Shown here piece by piece: positions 52,937 to 60,393 of a stretch of 64,000 nt of DNA. Positions within the stretch are counted from its first letter, which is position 1; every line of letters begins with the position of its first letter. The stretch comes from an uncultured Oscillospiraceae bacterium (GTDB taxonomy: Bacteria; Bacillota; Clostridia; Oscillospirales; Oscillospiraceae): contig CANQXK010000007.1 in assembly GCA_947627715.1 (NCBI GenBank), positions 36,148 through 100,147 of the forward strand. Reading direction: 5' to 3'. The translations under genes and the position numbers were made by a program. The notes under the pieces were generated by a model. The model had not been told where the DNA came from, did not search any database, and saw only the letters and a list, made by a program, of their open reading frames with translations.

Positions 52937-53097
52937 TCTGTCAAGGGTCTTTGACCGCTTTGCGGCTTACGCCCTTGACAGAACCTTGTTTCGGGTGTGT
53001 TTTACACCCGAAATAGAAATAGCCCTTGCTTTCCGTTAATTTTGGGGACGATTTTGGAGCATTTGCCGCTCCGTAACCGCCTTTGAAAGCAAGGGCT
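52937..53097. other. Tandem structured region, candidate noncoding RNA
   Basis: Three perfect stems in series: TCTGTCAAGGG/CCCTTGACAGA (52937-52982, with an inner CCGC/GCGG stem), TTTCGGGTGT/ACACCCGAAA (52989-53013), and AGCCCTTGCTTTC/GAAAGCAAGGGCT (53021-53097, with an inner GGAGC/GCTCC stem). No reading frame explains them. The gap 52743-53167 otherwise holds only the bla operator and a terminator. Confidence 0.6.
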
Positions 53098-53104
53098 GTG
53101 TATT

Positions 53105-53143
53105 GGTATTCAGTTGCAGCTATACGTTAAATTGGAGCATATG
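53105..53143 (+). repeat. GTATTCAGTTG repeat, copy 2
   Basis: GGTATTCAGTTG followed by ATTGGAGCATATGGGG, related to the element at 48684-48723. Confidence 0.55.
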
Positions 53144-53167
53144 GGGAAGAAAGAAGCGCCCAAGTTT

Positions 53168-53302
53168 TTAGTTGTGGGGCTGGTAGTTATCTGCTCGATA
53201 AATAGGAGTTTTTGAAGATGCGCTACCATCGGCTTGGAAATATTCTCTTATCTCGTCTGCTCTCTGCGCAAGAACGTCAGGCCAAAACTGCCGTATGTTC
53301 AT
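53168..53302 (-). CDS. Small protein, resembles the N-terminus of NTF2-like proteins
   Basis: A 44-residue frame from ATG 53302, whose ATGA overlaps the stop of the GNAT gene. It reads MNIRQFWPDVLAQRADEI and REYFQADGSASSKTPIY; the first 27 residues look like the start of the NTF2-like (SnoaL) family, after which the match ends. Probably a truncated gene still coupled to its neighbour. Confidence 0.45.
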   Translation of the reverse strand: MNIRQFWPDVLAQRADEIREYFQADGSASSKTPIYRADNYQPHN

Positions 53303-53778
53303 TCTATCGCCTTACCAAAAATTCGCTCTCCGTCTGATGATATACGAGAGAATTTAAACCCATTACGGACATAAAAGCGTTCAGCCTTTTCAGCAGGATT
53401 AGTCTCTATATACTTCGCGCCCAATGATCGAAGATGGTTTTCGACGATTCGACATACAGCAGAACCAACACCGGAGCTTCTACGCTCTCTACATACATAG
53501 AAGTTGTTGATAAAGCCCTTGTTGCGTTCCTCATTATACGAATAGGTGATCAATCCAACACAAGCTTCATTTTCTACGATCCGCATAATAAAATACGGAT
53601 CATGTTCTTGAAGCGACTGCTCAATCATCCCCGCGTTCAGTTCATCATTGTGAAGATCGTCGATCTCCTCTTGATATTCTTCTTCGCCGCACACTTCGCT
53701 CAGATACGAACTGAACCAATCATAGAAATCATCCCATTCGTCTTTTTTCTGTAAATCAAATCGTATCAGCTCGATCAT
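53299..53778 (-). CDS. GNAT acetyltransferase beside a RelB-like gene
   Basis: A 159-residue GNAT protein: acidic N-terminus, core strands with VGLITYSYNEE and NFYVCRERRSSGVGSAVCR (the acetyl-CoA loop, with S instead of the usual basic residue in RRSSGVGS), and ETNPAEKAERFYVRNGFKF. ATG 53778 with AGAGGTGG upstream. The gene lies 31 bases behind an autoregulated RelB/DinJ-type gene. Its size is that of TacT-type tRNA-acetylating toxins, but an ordinary acetyltransferase is equally possible. Confidence 0.88.
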   Translation of the reverse strand: MIELIRFDLQKKDEWDDFYDWFSSYLSEVCGEEEYQEEIDDLHNDELNAGMIEQSLQEHDPYFIMRIVENEACVGLITYSYNEERNKGFINNFYVCRERRSSGVGSAVCRIVENHLRSLGAKYIETNPAEKAERFYVRNGFKFSRISSDGERIFGKAIE

Positions 53779-53809
53779 AGCCTATACCACCTCTTTATAC
53801 TCAAAATAC

Positions 53810-54106
53810 TCAAATGCCCTCACGGATTTTGGCAAAGGCTTCGTCAATGGGCAGTCCCTCGCCAGACTGCGCCTGATTATATCCTGTTTCCATCATAGCG
53901 TTAAACTGAACCTCAGTCAGACTATCTCTTGTGGGCGGCTTCGGAACGGCAAGAGCAAACGGAACGCTGCCCGTCATAATGATTTGTCTGTACAAGGTAT
54001 CAATCAGAACGGAGACTGGTAATCCGAGCTGTTCCAAAACCGCCTCCGCCTGCCGCTTGATTTCCGGCTGAACACGAGCCGTTACATTTGCGCTTTTTGT
54101 TGCCAT
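53810..54106 (-). CDS. RelB/DinJ-type antitoxin
   Basis: A 98-residue ribbon-helix-helix protein: ANVTARVQPEIKRQAEAVLE, LGLPVSVLIDTLYRQII as the helices, then a disordered C-terminal half typical for toxin wrapping. ATG 54106 is preferred. No RelE/YafQ toxin gene follows; a GNAT gene takes that place. Promoter and operator at 54133-54165. Confidence 0.88.
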   Translation of the reverse strand: MATKSANVTARVQPEIKRQAEAVLEQLGLPVSVLIDTLYRQIIMTGSVPFALAVPKPPTRDSLTEVQFNAMMETGYNQAQSGEGLPIDEAFAKIREGI

Positions 54107-54132
54107 TATAAGCACCTACCTTTCTGCACTTG

Positions 54133-54165
54133 ATTATACCGTATTGTATGGCCAATTGCAATACG
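54133..54165 (-). promoter_or_regulatory. Promoter and palindromic operator of the RelB-like gene
   Basis: Minus strand TTGCAA (54156-54161) and TATAAT (54133-54138), 17 bp. Inverted repeat CGTATTG (54140-54146) and CAATACG (54158-54164) lies between them, so a bound repressor would cover the promoter. Confidence 0.8.
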
Positions 54166-54290
54166 ATACTCAAAGGTTCACAGAAAAGTTGCAGAGATGT
54201 TTCCTCGGCAGACTTTACGACCTCCAAACTACCAGTACACAAGAAAAAGCCGCCATCGGTTGACAGCGGCTTTTTCCTATGTGGTGAATA

Positions 54291-54350
54291 TCAGCTGTAA
54301 ATCAAATCGTTGTAAACGACCTCGGCGGCTTGGTTTCGGATATGGTTCAC
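54291..54350 (-). pseudogene. TnpV C-terminal fragment
   Basis: Minus-strand codons read NHIRNQAAEVVYNDLIYS before TGA, matching the end of the 49644-49832 remnant at 14 of 18 residues. Followed by the same GCCGCC-type hairpin (54244-54275). Confidence 0.6.
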
Positions 54351-54440
54351 TTATAATTCTTTGATACAGGCGGCAGATGTGCTAAAACCCTTCATCGTCA
54401 CCTCTCATGTATAACATAAGCGCTTCGACTCAACGACGCA

Positions 54441-54890
54441 TTATCCGTTGTTTCTCTCGCCCAATTTACCAAGCAACTCATAAAGGATCCCATAGAGAAG
54501 CTGCGCTTTTTCCGGCTCCAGATCAACACAGGCGGCGAGACGCTGCGGCAAGGAGAGCGCCTTTTCGCGCAGGGCGGTTCCCGCGTCGGTTACGGAAACG
54601 ATCAGGTCGCGTTCATCTTCACGCGAGCGGCGCCGCGCCACATACCCCTTCTCCTCCAACCGTTTGAGCAAAGGCGTCAGCGTGCTGGAATCAAGATACA
54701 GGTATTTGCCGACTTCCTTCACCCGCAGCTCCTTATGCTCCCACATCACCATCATCGTGATATACTGCGTGTAGGTCAGGTCGAGTTCGTCGAGGTACGG
54801 CTTATACGCTTTCACAATTTCTTTCGCGCAGGCATAGAGCGGAAAGCATATTTGGTTTTCGAGTTTTAGTGGGTCAAATGGAACCTCCAT
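54441..54890 (-). CDS. MarR-family regulator, OhrR-like
   Basis: A 149-residue winged-helix protein with an N-terminal ENQICFPLYACAKEIV. The cysteine in that position is the OhrR peroxide-sensing cysteine. Recognition region: YLDSSTLTPLLKRLEEKGYV. Located directly after flavodoxin and Gpx genes on the same strand, consistent with a peroxide-responsive operon in which it is the last gene. Confidence 0.9.
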   Translation of the reverse strand: MEVPFDPLKLENQICFPLYACAKEIVKAYKPYLDELDLTYTQYITMMVMWEHKELRVKEVGKYLYLDSSTLTPLLKRLEEKGYVARRRSREDERDLIVSVTDAGTALREKALSLPQRLAACVDLEPEKAQLLYGILYELLGKLGERNNG

Positions 54891-54905
54891 GATTTTTGCC
54901 TCCCC

Positions 54906-55313
54906 TTACGATATAATCCCCCTTGCGAAATCCGCGGCGGCCTTTTGGTCGGCCTCATTTGGCCTGCCTTTGTGAAGCATCGCAAAAGCGCCCCGGCAGG
55001 AAAATTCTTCTTTCGCAACAGGGATTTGTCTCTCCGCAAGCAGCTTTTCCACATACTTGCGGGTGGATTTGACGGCGGCGGATGTGCTGAAATTCACGAC
55101 CTTGCCCACGGATACATGGATGCCGCTGATGAACTTTTTTACTTCGTCGTCCACATCGAAAGCATACGGGGCGCTGCCGAGGAACAGAATATCCACATCC
55201 TCGGTCAGCGGTTCCGATACCGTTTTTGCTTCCACGCCAACGGCCTTCGCGATGGCCTCCGCGATCTTTTTTGTGTTGCCGCCTCTTGAATAATACCGCA
55301 CCGCGAGTTTCAT
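54906..55313 (-). CDS. Flavodoxin-family protein
   Basis: A 135-residue flavodoxin: P-loop-like FMN phosphate site YYSRGGNTKKIAEAIA near residues 7-22 and a 90s-loop Tyr in FLGSAPYAFD. ATG 55313 is shared by one base with the gpx stop. A likely electron donor for the neighbouring peroxidase or a quinone-type reductase. Confidence 0.88.
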   Translation of the reverse strand: MKLAVRYYSRGGNTKKIAEAIAKAVGVEAKTVSEPLTEDVDILFLGSAPYAFDVDDEVKKFISGIHVSVGKVVNFSTSAAVKSTRKYVEKLLAERQIPVAKEEFSCRGAFAMLHKGRPNEADQKAAADFARGIIS

Positions 55314-55852
55314 CACAGCACCTCCTCAACCTTTGCCTTTACCTTGTCAAGGGACTCGGTGGGCTCAAAGCGCGCGACGATCTGGCCGCTTCGGTCGATC
55401 AGAAACTTCGTGAAGTTCCACTTGATTTTACCGTTGTTTTTATAGTCGCTGTCCATCTTCTTCACGATGGGCTTGAGAATCAGCCCCATCGGGCCGGAGA
55501 AACCGGCGAACGCGGTGCTCTCCGTCAGATATTTGTAGAGCGGGATGGCGTTTTCACCGTTGACATCGATCTTGGCAAACTGCGGAAAGGTGATGCCAAA
55601 CCGCCCGGTGCAGAAGCTGTGGATCTTCTCGTCGCTGCCCGGAGCCTGCTCCCCGAACTGATTGCAGGGGAAATCCAGAATCTCCAGCCCGTCCTTCTGA
55701 TGAAGCTCGTACAAGTCTTGAAGCTCGCCATACTGCGGCGTAAATCCGCACCCGGTGGCCGTGTTCACAATGAGAAGAACTTTCCCTTTGTAATCGGAAA
55801 GCGCCACCTCGCTTCCGTCCTGCGCTTTGATTTTGAAATCGTAGATGTCCAT
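55313..55852 (-). CDS. Glutathione peroxidase-family thiol peroxidase
   Basis: A 179-residue Gpx homolog: peroxidatic Cys in VNTATGCGFTPQYGELQ, catalytic FPCNQFGEQAPGS and KWNFTKFLIDRSGQ. The Cys (not Sec) form and the lack of glutathione synthesis in many Clostridia suggest a thioredoxin-like or flavodoxin-linked reductant. ATG 55852 with GGAGG. Confidence 0.93.
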   Translation of the reverse strand: MDIYDFKIKAQDGSEVALSDYKGKVLLIVNTATGCGFTPQYGELQDLYELHQKDGLEILDFPCNQFGEQAPGSDEKIHSFCTGRFGITFPQFAKIDVNGENAIPLYKYLTESTAFAGFSGPMGLILKPIVKKMDSDYKNNGKIKWNFTKFLIDRSGQIVARFEPTESLDKVKAKVEEVL

Positions 55853-55874
55853 ACCGTTGCCTCCATTCATTTTC

Positions 55875-55936
55875 GCAAGATTAATCTCGCACTATTGATA
55901 TAGATATTATTATAGGGCAAAAAGCGGAAATGTCAA
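55875..55936 (-). promoter_or_regulatory. Promoter and dyad of the Gpx-flavodoxin-MarR operon
   Basis: Minus strand TTGACA (55931-55936) and TATAAT (55909-55914), 16 bp. A dyad GCGAGATTAATCTTGC (55875-55890) lies at about +15 to +30 and may be the site of the encoded MarR protein. Confidence 0.72.
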
Positions 55937-56032
55937 GGCCGTCACGCAAAAAAATCGCAAAAAATTTACAAGCAGTTCCATAACCCCTGTTTTGTTGGAT
56001 AAAACGCCCCCTTTGGCTGTACTGTCCCTTTG

Positions 56033-56075
56033 TGACTTCTTGAACGCCTGCTGAGAAGGAAAAGCCGCTGTCGGT
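56033..56075 (+). repeat. Transposon terminal fragment
   Basis: GACTTCTTGAACGCCTGCTG and the following AAGGAAAAGCCGC repeat the sequence at 49569-49604, next to the TnpV remnant. No TnpV codons remain here. The gap 55853-56111 has no gene. Confidence 0.6.
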
Positions 56076-56111
56076 TTATGGGAAAGCCGATGAGTTGGGA
56101 GGGGCCGCGGG

Positions 56112-56843
56112 TCATTGCCTTTTCATCTGCCGCAGGAAGGCGAACACCGCCACGGCGGTCACGGCGGCGGCGTAGCCCGCCACCCACCAAAGGTGCCGGA
56201 ACGCCCCCGCGTAATCTCCGCCCAGAACTGCCCGCTCCATCTCCACGGCGTGGACGAAGGGCAGGAGGTACGCTATTTTTTGGAACGCGCCGCCCACCAG
56301 CCCCAGGTCAAACCATATGCCGGAGAGCCACGCCGTCAGGTTGGTAAGCAGCGCCCCGCAGATGCCGCCCACCTGCTTGTCCGTGAAGATACTGCCGCAC
56401 AGAAGCCCCAGCGACACGAACAGCAGCGCGGCGGGAAGCGTACAAAGCACAGAGGTCACAAGATGGGCCGTCACCTCAAGCCCCAAAAGGACGGCCACCG
56501 CATAGCAGACGGCCGACTGGGCGATGGAGATAGGCAGGAGCGGCAGGAGATAGCCTAAAATAAAGTCCCCCGCCGTCAGGGGCGTGGTGTACAGCCTTTG
56601 CAGGAAGGAGCTTCCCCGGTCCTTTGCGATCAGCGTGGCGGAGAACAGCGTCATAAAGGACAGCCCGAACACCGCGATCCCCGGCGACAGGCGCTCGATG
56701 GCAAACATCGCCACCGGGATATTCTTCTGGATCGCGGTCAGCAGCAGGAGCAGGGCGACGGGAAAGCCCACCCCGAAAAGGAGGTTCAGCGGGTCGCGCA
56801 AAACCTCCAGCCCGTTCCTCTTGGAAAATGCCAGACCCTTCAC
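56112..56843 (-). CDS. ABC-2 type exporter permease
   Basis: A 243-residue membrane protein with six hydrophobic segments, a MKGLAFSKRNGLEVLRDP start and the ABC-2 core YLLPLLPISIAQSAVCYAV. It overlaps the ATPase gene by four bases (coupled). Substrate unknown; the TetR neighbour suggests drug or toxic compound export. Confidence 0.9.
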   Translation of the reverse strand: MKGLAFSKRNGLEVLRDPLNLLFGVGFPVALLLLLTAIQKNIPVAMFAIERLSPGIAVFGLSFMTLFSATLIAKDRGSSFLQRLYTTPLTAGDFILGYLLPLLPISIAQSAVCYAVAVLLGLEVTAHLVTSVLCTLPAALLFVSLGLLCGSIFTDKQVGGICGALLTNLTAWLSGIWFDLGLVGGAFQKIAYLLPFVHAVEMERAVLGGDYAGAFRHLWWVAGYAAAVTAVAVFAFLRQMKRQ

Positions 56844-57568
56844 GTCTGTCCCTCCTTTACGATGCGCACGAACGCCTCGTCAAATTTGTCCGTACCCGCC
56901 TGTCGCTTGATCTCCGCCGGGGCGCCGGCGAGCAGGAGCCGCCCGCTTTTCAGGATCGCCACCCTGTCGGAAAGCGCCTCGGCCTCCTCCATGTAATGGG
57001 TGGTCAGGATCACGGTCATGTTCCCTTTGAGGGCGCGGATCAGCTCCCACAGGCCGCTTCTCGCCAGTACGTCCAGCCCCAGGGTGGGTTCGTCCAGAAA
57101 CAATATCTGCGGGCCGCTGATGAGCGCCATGGCGATGCTGAGCCGCCTCTGCCAGCCGCCGGACAGCTTCCCGGCCCTTTTGTCCGCGATCTCCCCCAAA
57201 CCGAAACGGCCGCCGAGTTCCGCGGCCTTGTCTCTGGCCTCGGCTTTTGGGAAGCCGTGGACCCTCGCCATCAGCTCCAGGTTCTCCCGGACCGTCAGAT
57301 TGGGGGCCACCGCCGTCTCCTGGGGCGACACGGCGATCATGGCCTTCACCGCCGCGCTCTGCGTCAGAATGCTCTTCCCGTTCAGAAAGGCGTCGCCGGA
57401 GGTGGGCTTTGTCAGTCCCGTCAGCATCTTGATGGTGGTGGTCTTGCCCGCGCCGTTGACCCCCAGCAGACTCAGCAGCTCGCCCCGCCGGACGGTGAGG
57501 TTCAGCCCGTCCACGGCGGTCACGTCCTTGTATCTTTTCGTAAGATCGACTGTTTTGATGGCGTCCAT
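56840..57568 (-). CDS. ABC exporter ATPase (DrrA type)
   Basis: A 242-residue ATPase: Walker A GVNGAGKTTTIK near residue 37, signature LSGGWQRRL, Walker B ILFLDEPTLGLD, TTHYMEEAE. Four bases after the TetR gene stop, so all three genes form one operon. Confidence 0.94.
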   Translation of the reverse strand: MDAIKTVDLTKRYKDVTAVDGLNLTVRRGELLSLLGVNGAGKTTTIKMLTGLTKPTSGDAFLNGKSILTQSAAVKAMIAVSPQETAVAPNLTVRENLELMARVHGFPKAEARDKAAELGGRFGLGEIADKRAGKLSGGWQRRLSIAMALISGPQILFLDEPTLGLDVLARSGLWELIRALKGNMTVILTTHYMEEAEALSDRVAILKSGRLLLAGAPAEIKRQAGTDKFDEAFVRIVKEGQT

Positions 57569-57572
57569 AGGC

Positions 57573-58136
57573 TCATTCCTCCGCTTCGCAAAACCGCGCC
57601 TTCAGCCCCATGTAGGCGTCGGTGAGCACACCGCTGACGGTTTCCATCTCCCAATCGAGATACGACGTGGCGATCATGGACGCGATGCCGTGGACGAAGA
57701 TCCACATTTCAAGATGGAACCGCTCCGCCTTCTCTCTGGAAAGCCCCGTGTTTTTCATAATTAGGGGGAGGATCACCTCCATCTCCCTGCCGGGCTTTGG
57801 CGGCTCCCCCTTGCGGTCGCACATGAAAAGCAGCTTGAAAAGCTCCCTCTCCTCCCTGGCGAAACGGATATAGCCCATGCCGCTGGCCTTGTAGGGGGGA
57901 TGCTTTCCGGCGGCCATATCCTCCGCAAGATAGCTTTGGTACAGGTCCTGCGCGGCGGACAGCACCGCGCCCTGCACCTCCTCCATGTTCTTGAAAAGCC
58001 CGAAAATCGGCTTGACCGAACAGCCCAGCTTCTCCGCCAGCGCCCGCGCGGTGAGGCCGCCGGGGCCGTCCTTCCGCGTCAGGTCCAGCGCGGCGCTTGT
58101 GATCTCATCCCGTGTGAATTTGAATTTTGGCGGCAT
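57573..58136 (-). CDS. TetR-family regulator
   Basis: A 187-residue regulator with an N-terminal HTH (RDEITSAALDLTRKDGP, LTARALAEKLGCSVKPIFGLF; the recognition helix ends in the family-typical aromatic) and a ligand-binding C-terminal domain. Probable repressor of its own operon; a GTTGCGCAAC palindrome is at the promoter. Confidence 0.92.
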   Translation of the reverse strand: MPPKFKFTRDEITSAALDLTRKDGPGGLTARALAEKLGCSVKPIFGLFKNMEEVQGAVLSAAQDLYQSYLAEDMAAGKHPPYKASGMGYIRFAREERELFKLLFMCDRKGEPPKPGREMEVILPLIMKNTGLSREKAERFHLEMWIFVHGIASMIATSYLDWEMETVSGVLTDAYMGLKARFCEAEE

Positions 58137-58169
58137 GAGCCGTCCCCCTTCCCTTGTAAAGTATCATTC

Positions 58170-58218
58170 GTTGCGCAACCCATGTTACCTATTATACACG
58201 CTTTTCAAAGAAAGTCAA
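58170..58218 (-). promoter_or_regulatory. Promoter and palindrome of the TetR-ABC operon
   Basis: Minus strand TTGACT (58213-58218) and TATAAT (58191-58196), 16 bp. GTTGCGCAAC (58170-58179) is a perfect palindrome just downstream of the expected start. Confidence 0.75.
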
Positions 58219-58325
58219 GAGAAAAGATGGACTTTTCAAAGGAAAATCGTGCGCCAAAATTGGCGCTTCTAATCTGCTGCTCCACATTGATTGCCGTATT
58301 TGCTCAGGCGGTGAAGATCGTCACA

Positions 58326-58371
58326 AAACCGCTGCGATCTCCATCCTTGCGAGGATGAAAATTACAGCGGT
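58326..58371 (-). terminator. Terminator of the PadR-DUF1700-DUF4097 operon
   Basis: Minus strand: AAAACCGCTG paired with CAGCGGTTTT, with inner CATCC/GGATG pairs around TCGCAA. Stem A/T ends give the terminal U-tract. Confidence 0.8.
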
Positions 58372-58402
58372 TTTCTTCAATCACCTGTTTCGAGATTCAA
58401 GA

Positions 58403-59347
58403 TCATTCGACCGTTATCTCAATATCGCCCGTGTCTGTGGTAATTTCACACTTGCCGCCGTCCACAGACTTTGGGACATCCACATCGCCTAAATCGGTTT
58501 GGGCCATAAAGTTCTTCCCGGAAAGCAACGTGCCTCTAACATCGCCTGTATCCGTTTTGACGATAATTTCAGCAGCGTCCGAGCCGTCAAACTTCACATC
58601 GCCCGTACTTCTCCTGATAGAAAACGTTTCCGCAGCAATAACATGATTCAAATCAATATCTCCCGTGCTTCCGCTGGAGATAACGTTTTTGCACCGGGTA
58701 TCGGACAGATTTGTTTTGCCCGTTGTTACGCCGACTGTAACATCTCCCGCGCAAGTCACGCCTGAAACGGTTACCTTGCCTGTGGTAACCTTAAGGTCAA
58801 GCGCGCCGGCGGAGATATTCTCTACGCGGATCGCTCCCGTGCTCGCTTTTATTTTGACCGTCTCGGAAGCAGAGCCGCAAAAATGAACGTCCCCTGTGCT
58901 TAAAGAAATATCAACATTTTTGAACATAAACGCATCAGGTATTTTGACGCCTCCTGTACTTTCGTCAATGTGAAGCGATGTGTATTGCGTACCCGGCAGA
59001 TAAACCGTTATCTTTGGAGTATCAAAGCTGAATCCGATATAGTCGAGCCAGGATTTTGACGTTTTGTTTATGCCGACAACAAGCACATTCTTTTCGACGG
59101 CGACTGAATGCTTTGTGTTTTCGCCTTCATGGCACTCCACTCTGCACCTGCCGTCATCAGAAGGCGATAACACGATGTCCGCGGTGTCAGTATTGATGGA
59201 TATGCCGTCAAACGCTTCGCTGACTACATAAGTATTTGTCTCATATTCATCCCAATCGAGCATATTACTCACGCCCGCAAAGAGGATGCACCCAAGCAGC
59301 ACAAGACAGGCCGCTAAAATAAGCCATACTTTTGTTGTTTTTCTCAT
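58403..59347 (-). CDS. DUF4097 beta-helix protein (LiaG-like)
   Basis: A 314-residue protein with one N-terminal membrane helix (about 8-28) and a repetitive extracellular beta-solenoid with 20-odd-residue repeats marked by STGDV, TTGKV and DTGDI motifs. Family DUF4097/LiaG. Third gene of an operon, coupled by one base to the DUF1700 gene. Such proteins accompany envelope-stress systems; the role is not known. Confidence 0.9.
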   Translation of the reverse strand: MRKTTKVWLILAACLVLLGCILFAGVSNMLDWDEYETNTYVVSEAFDGISINTDTADIVLSPSDDGRCRVECHEGENTKHSVAVEKNVLVVGINKTSKSWLDYIGFSFDTPKITVYLPGTQYTSLHIDESTGGVKIPDAFMFKNVDISLSTGDVHFCGSASETVKIKASTGAIRVENISAGALDLKVTTGKVTVSGVTCAGDVTVGVTTGKTNLSDTRCKNVISSGSTGDIDLNHVIAAETFSIRRSTGDVKFDGSDAAEIIVKTDTGDVRGTLLSGKNFMAQTDLGDVDVPKSVDGGKCEITTDTGDIEITVE

Positions 59348-59946
59348 TACGCTTCCTCCCTTTTAACAAAGCAATTCTTGATACCTATTGCCGTTTTCTT
59401 TGTGAGTAGTAAAAACCCCTTTGTCACTGCCTTGCACCCGTAAAACGCAAAGATAGAAAGACCCGCGCAAACAAATCCTGCCGCAAGCATGGCAATCCCT
59501 TTGGCGGCGTTACCGCTCACGGCAAAAATAACACAAGTCAGCACGCCGTAAATTGAACCTGCGGCAAGGGAGGCAAAAACCGCCCACAGGGAAACGATCA
59601 CAGCCCATAGAGAAATATAAAGCGAGAGTAGTACCGCGAACGCGGCGATCAGCAGGGGAAGCCATATGGGAGAGCCGAGAACCAAAAGCACGATTTCTCC
59701 CGCGCTTGGCCGCCTTTTGGATTTGATCCTTTCTTTAGCGATTTTCGCAAGGGGTGTTTCCGCTACTGCCTGTGTAACGATCTCATCAACAGAGCCTACC
59801 GCCGAAACCGCTTCCTCCTCCGAAAGGCCATCTTCCATTTGATCGTCGATCATTTCGCTGTAAAACGCTAACCGTTCCTCAATATTCTCCCGCGGCAATC
59901 CAGACAACCCTTTACGCAGCCGCGCAAGAAATTCCTGTTTACTCAT
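59347..59946 (-). CDS. DUF1700 membrane protein
   Basis: A 199-residue protein: MSKQEFLARLRKGLSGLP and ERLAFYSEMIDDQMEDGLSE form the typical N-terminal cytoplasmic helices (HAAS-like); then four hydrophobic segments. ATG 59946 is preferred, with GGAGG upstream; 59952 is in the same frame. Overlaps PadR by eight bases. Confidence 0.9.
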   Translation of the reverse strand: MSKQEFLARLRKGLSGLPRENIEERLAFYSEMIDDQMEDGLSEEEAVSAVGSVDEIVTQAVAETPLAKIAKERIKSKRRPSAGEIVLLVLGSPIWLPLLIAAFAVLLSLYISLWAVIVSLWAVFASLAAGSIYGVLTCVIFAVSGNAAKGIAMLAAGFVCAGLSIFAFYGCKAVTKGFLLLTKKTAIGIKNCFVKREEA

Positions 59947-60259
59947 TGCCATCCTCCTCCTTGGTTACGAATCGATAGATAGACAGGATTTCTTTCCACT
60001 CGACCTTGAAATCTTCAATGCGTTTAAGCCCCTCATCGGTAATATGGTAATACTTCCGAAGCCTGCCGCCATGCTCCGCGGTGCGAACGGTCAGCATATT
60101 GGCTGTTTCCAGGCGTTTCAGAATGGTATATAAGGTCGATTCGGAAAGTTCAATATACGGTTTCATATCTTTTATGATCTTATACCCGTAGGAATCCTCG
60201 CTTTTGATCGCCGCTAAAACGCAGACATCTAAGAGGCCTCGTTTCAACTGAATGTCCAT
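59939..60259 (-). CDS. PadR-family regulator
   Basis: A 106-residue winged-helix regulator: RGLLDVCVLAAIKSEDSYGY, ELSESTLYTILKRLETANML and a short helical tail. PadR followed by DUF1700 and DUF4097 is a widespread Firmicute order. Likely represses its own operon at the ACGAT palindrome upstream. Confidence 0.93.
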   Translation of the reverse strand: MDIQLKRGLLDVCVLAAIKSEDSYGYKIIKDMKPYIELSESTLYTILKRLETANMLTVRTAEHGGRLRKYYHITDEGLKRIEDFKVEWKEILSIYRFVTKEEDGNE

Positions 60260-60274
60260 ATTATGCCTCCTTTT

Positions 60275-60312
60275 ACGATATACATCGTATCACGAGGTAT
60301 ATGTTTTGTCAA
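60275..60312 (-). promoter_or_regulatory. Promoter and operator of the PadR operon
   Basis: Minus strand TTGACA (60307-60312) and TACGAT (60284-60289), 17 bp. A near-perfect palindrome ACGATATACATCGT (60275-60288) spans the -10. Confidence 0.8.
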
Positions 60313-60393
60313 TAGCGTTCACAAAAAAACAGCAAAATGCCCACGGAAATTCTCACGCGGGCAATGAAGTGTTCAACTGTCTGAGGATTTTCC

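Noticed and set aside
53810..54106. Complete RelB-RelE toxin-antitoxin pair
   Set aside because: No RelE/YafQ reading frame is found on either side; only a GNAT gene follows.
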